From Apoda limacodes (taxonomy: Eukaryota > Arthropoda > Insecta > Lepidoptera > Limacodidae): 64,000 bases of DNA. The stretch lies in the NCBI GenBank assembly GCA_946406115.1, contig OX291540.1, positions 4,150,563 to 4,214,562 of the forward strand, read 5' to 3'. The notes under the pieces are model-generated. The model was not told the DNA's origin and made no database searches. It worked only from the letters and a program-made list of their open reading frames with translations. The number at the start of each line of letters is the position of its first letter. The stretch's first letter is position 1. The translations under genes were made by a program, and so were the position numbers. Positions 62,914-64,000 of this stretch are shown piece by piece.

Positions 62914-64000
62914 GTAAGTGATGAATGCTGTCATTAAATAAATATAATTATATACAATGACGGAACTTATCCTTAAAGGGATACTCAGAGATATTACATA
63001 CGCTAACTGAACAGTCAAACATCCATCTTTCGACTACATCTTTGCTATGAAAATATTTGTTTTTATATTTAGTTATACAACACTAAACAACTATGGATTT
63101 AGTTGAAGTATTAGCTTCGGGCCTCTATTTAATAAATATATCAAATGCCATGCAAAAATGCAATTATAATAACGTTCTATTAAAATTATTGCCAGTGGCT
63201 CCTAAATTCGGTTATAGGCGCGAGATTTCTACGGCAACCCCAAGATTATAGTAAAACATGGTATAGTGGTCTATGTCCTTTTACGAAGTGCAAACTATCG
63301 CCTTCCCAAATTGAATGGAAATTCGTTCAGCGGTTTAGTAGTGACACATACGCATTTATTATGTATTCGCATATTCCAATACGGTATCTAAATTATGTAC
63401 GAACAAATTTTGTTCAAAATAGTTTTTAATAGGTGTATTTATAAAGCTATATAGCTGTAACTTTCTTTAGATTTTCAAAATCCGTGGTTCAAAAGCTAAG
63501 CTTTCGCTCTTAATATACTTCAGAAGTAATAACTCGCAAGTCATACACCTGAGAGAAGTAGTCACTTAAAAGTTAGTCAAATACTCTAAATTATGAAGCG
63601 CAGATGAGTTCGCTCGTTCGTTATTTTGTTGTAGCGCATGTGATCCACATTCATCTGAGCGCGGCTCAGTCAGACGTGATCACGCGATCTATTGCTTACT
63701 TACAGGTTCAATCCTGATCGCAATTTGAATTTAAATGTTTTTCAGATAATTTTTTTATAAAAAAAAAAATATTTTATTAAAAATAACATACAACAAAACA
63801 ACTTTTAAAAGCTATAATGGTATGGTTTGTGATCCCATCTTGCGCTTGTGCTTCGTACACGCATGATCTATTTTTAGATCTACAGAACAAATTGCAAAAC
63901 AGAACCTTTATAGTTTCATCATGGTCGTTAGTACGCCACAACCTATCAATTACGTCAGCTTTGTATTGATGGAATTTCGCTGTTGTTAAATTTTTTTTCG
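62914..64000. other. Intron 22, open to the right
   Basis: No exon with the family's C-terminal motif is present. 63180-63390 resembles a Helitron-like dispersed repeat (TGGAAATTCGTTCAGCGG). Nothing else seen. Confidence 0.4.

Overview
The window is eukaryotic, AT-rich and intron-dominated. Its repeats (RTE-, Jockey- and CR1-type LINEs, Bel/Pao, mariner, Tc1, hAT, Helitron-like and tRNA-derived SINE pieces) look like those of a moth or butterfly. The lepidopteran call is inference from these repeats and from codon and splice style.

One protein-coding gene dominates. It lies on the + strand from the ATG at 10667 past the end of the window. Twenty-two coding exons, all with GT donors and AG acceptors and all joining in phase, give an open frame of 3223 nt (1074 codons plus one base). 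The product is a KDM7-family histone lysine demethylase, orthologous to the vertebrate PHF8/PHF2/KDM7A group. It has an N-terminal PHD finger (exons 1-2) that should read methylated H3K4, then a JmjC dioxygenase (exons 4-9) with His256, Asp258 and His328 as iron ligands and Lys273 for 2-oxoglutarate. A helical region follows (exons 9-11), then a long disordered, basic and acidic tail with family motifs (exons 12-22). The last C-terminal segment is outside the window.

1-10666 is upstream DNA: LINE remnants, a MITE with target-site duplication (897-1180), a decayed Bel/Pao element (about 1985-4650) split by an antisense LINE piece, a 189-bp tandem array (6633-7182), a gag-like remnant (about 7560-7960) and two further MITEs.

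10667-62913 is the gene. Coding sequence is about 6% of it; the introns are filled with transposons. Three introns hold nested insertions with junctions visible in the sequence. Intron 6 has a mariner split by a Jockey-like LINE, itself split by a 3.5-kb RTE LINE (7-bp duplication). Intron 13 has a Jockey-like LINE split by a CR1/L2-like LINE (7-bp duplication). Intron 18 has a 4.6-kb hAT-like element (8-bp duplication with one mismatch) containing a second inverted-repeat element, followed by a Tc1 fragment abutting an antisense LINE. 62914-64000 is intron sequence.

No CRISPR, operon or bacterial feature is present. I recognised no second host gene and no canonical tRNA or rRNA gene. The repeats are mostly dead copies; their clade names come from recalled motifs, not searches.
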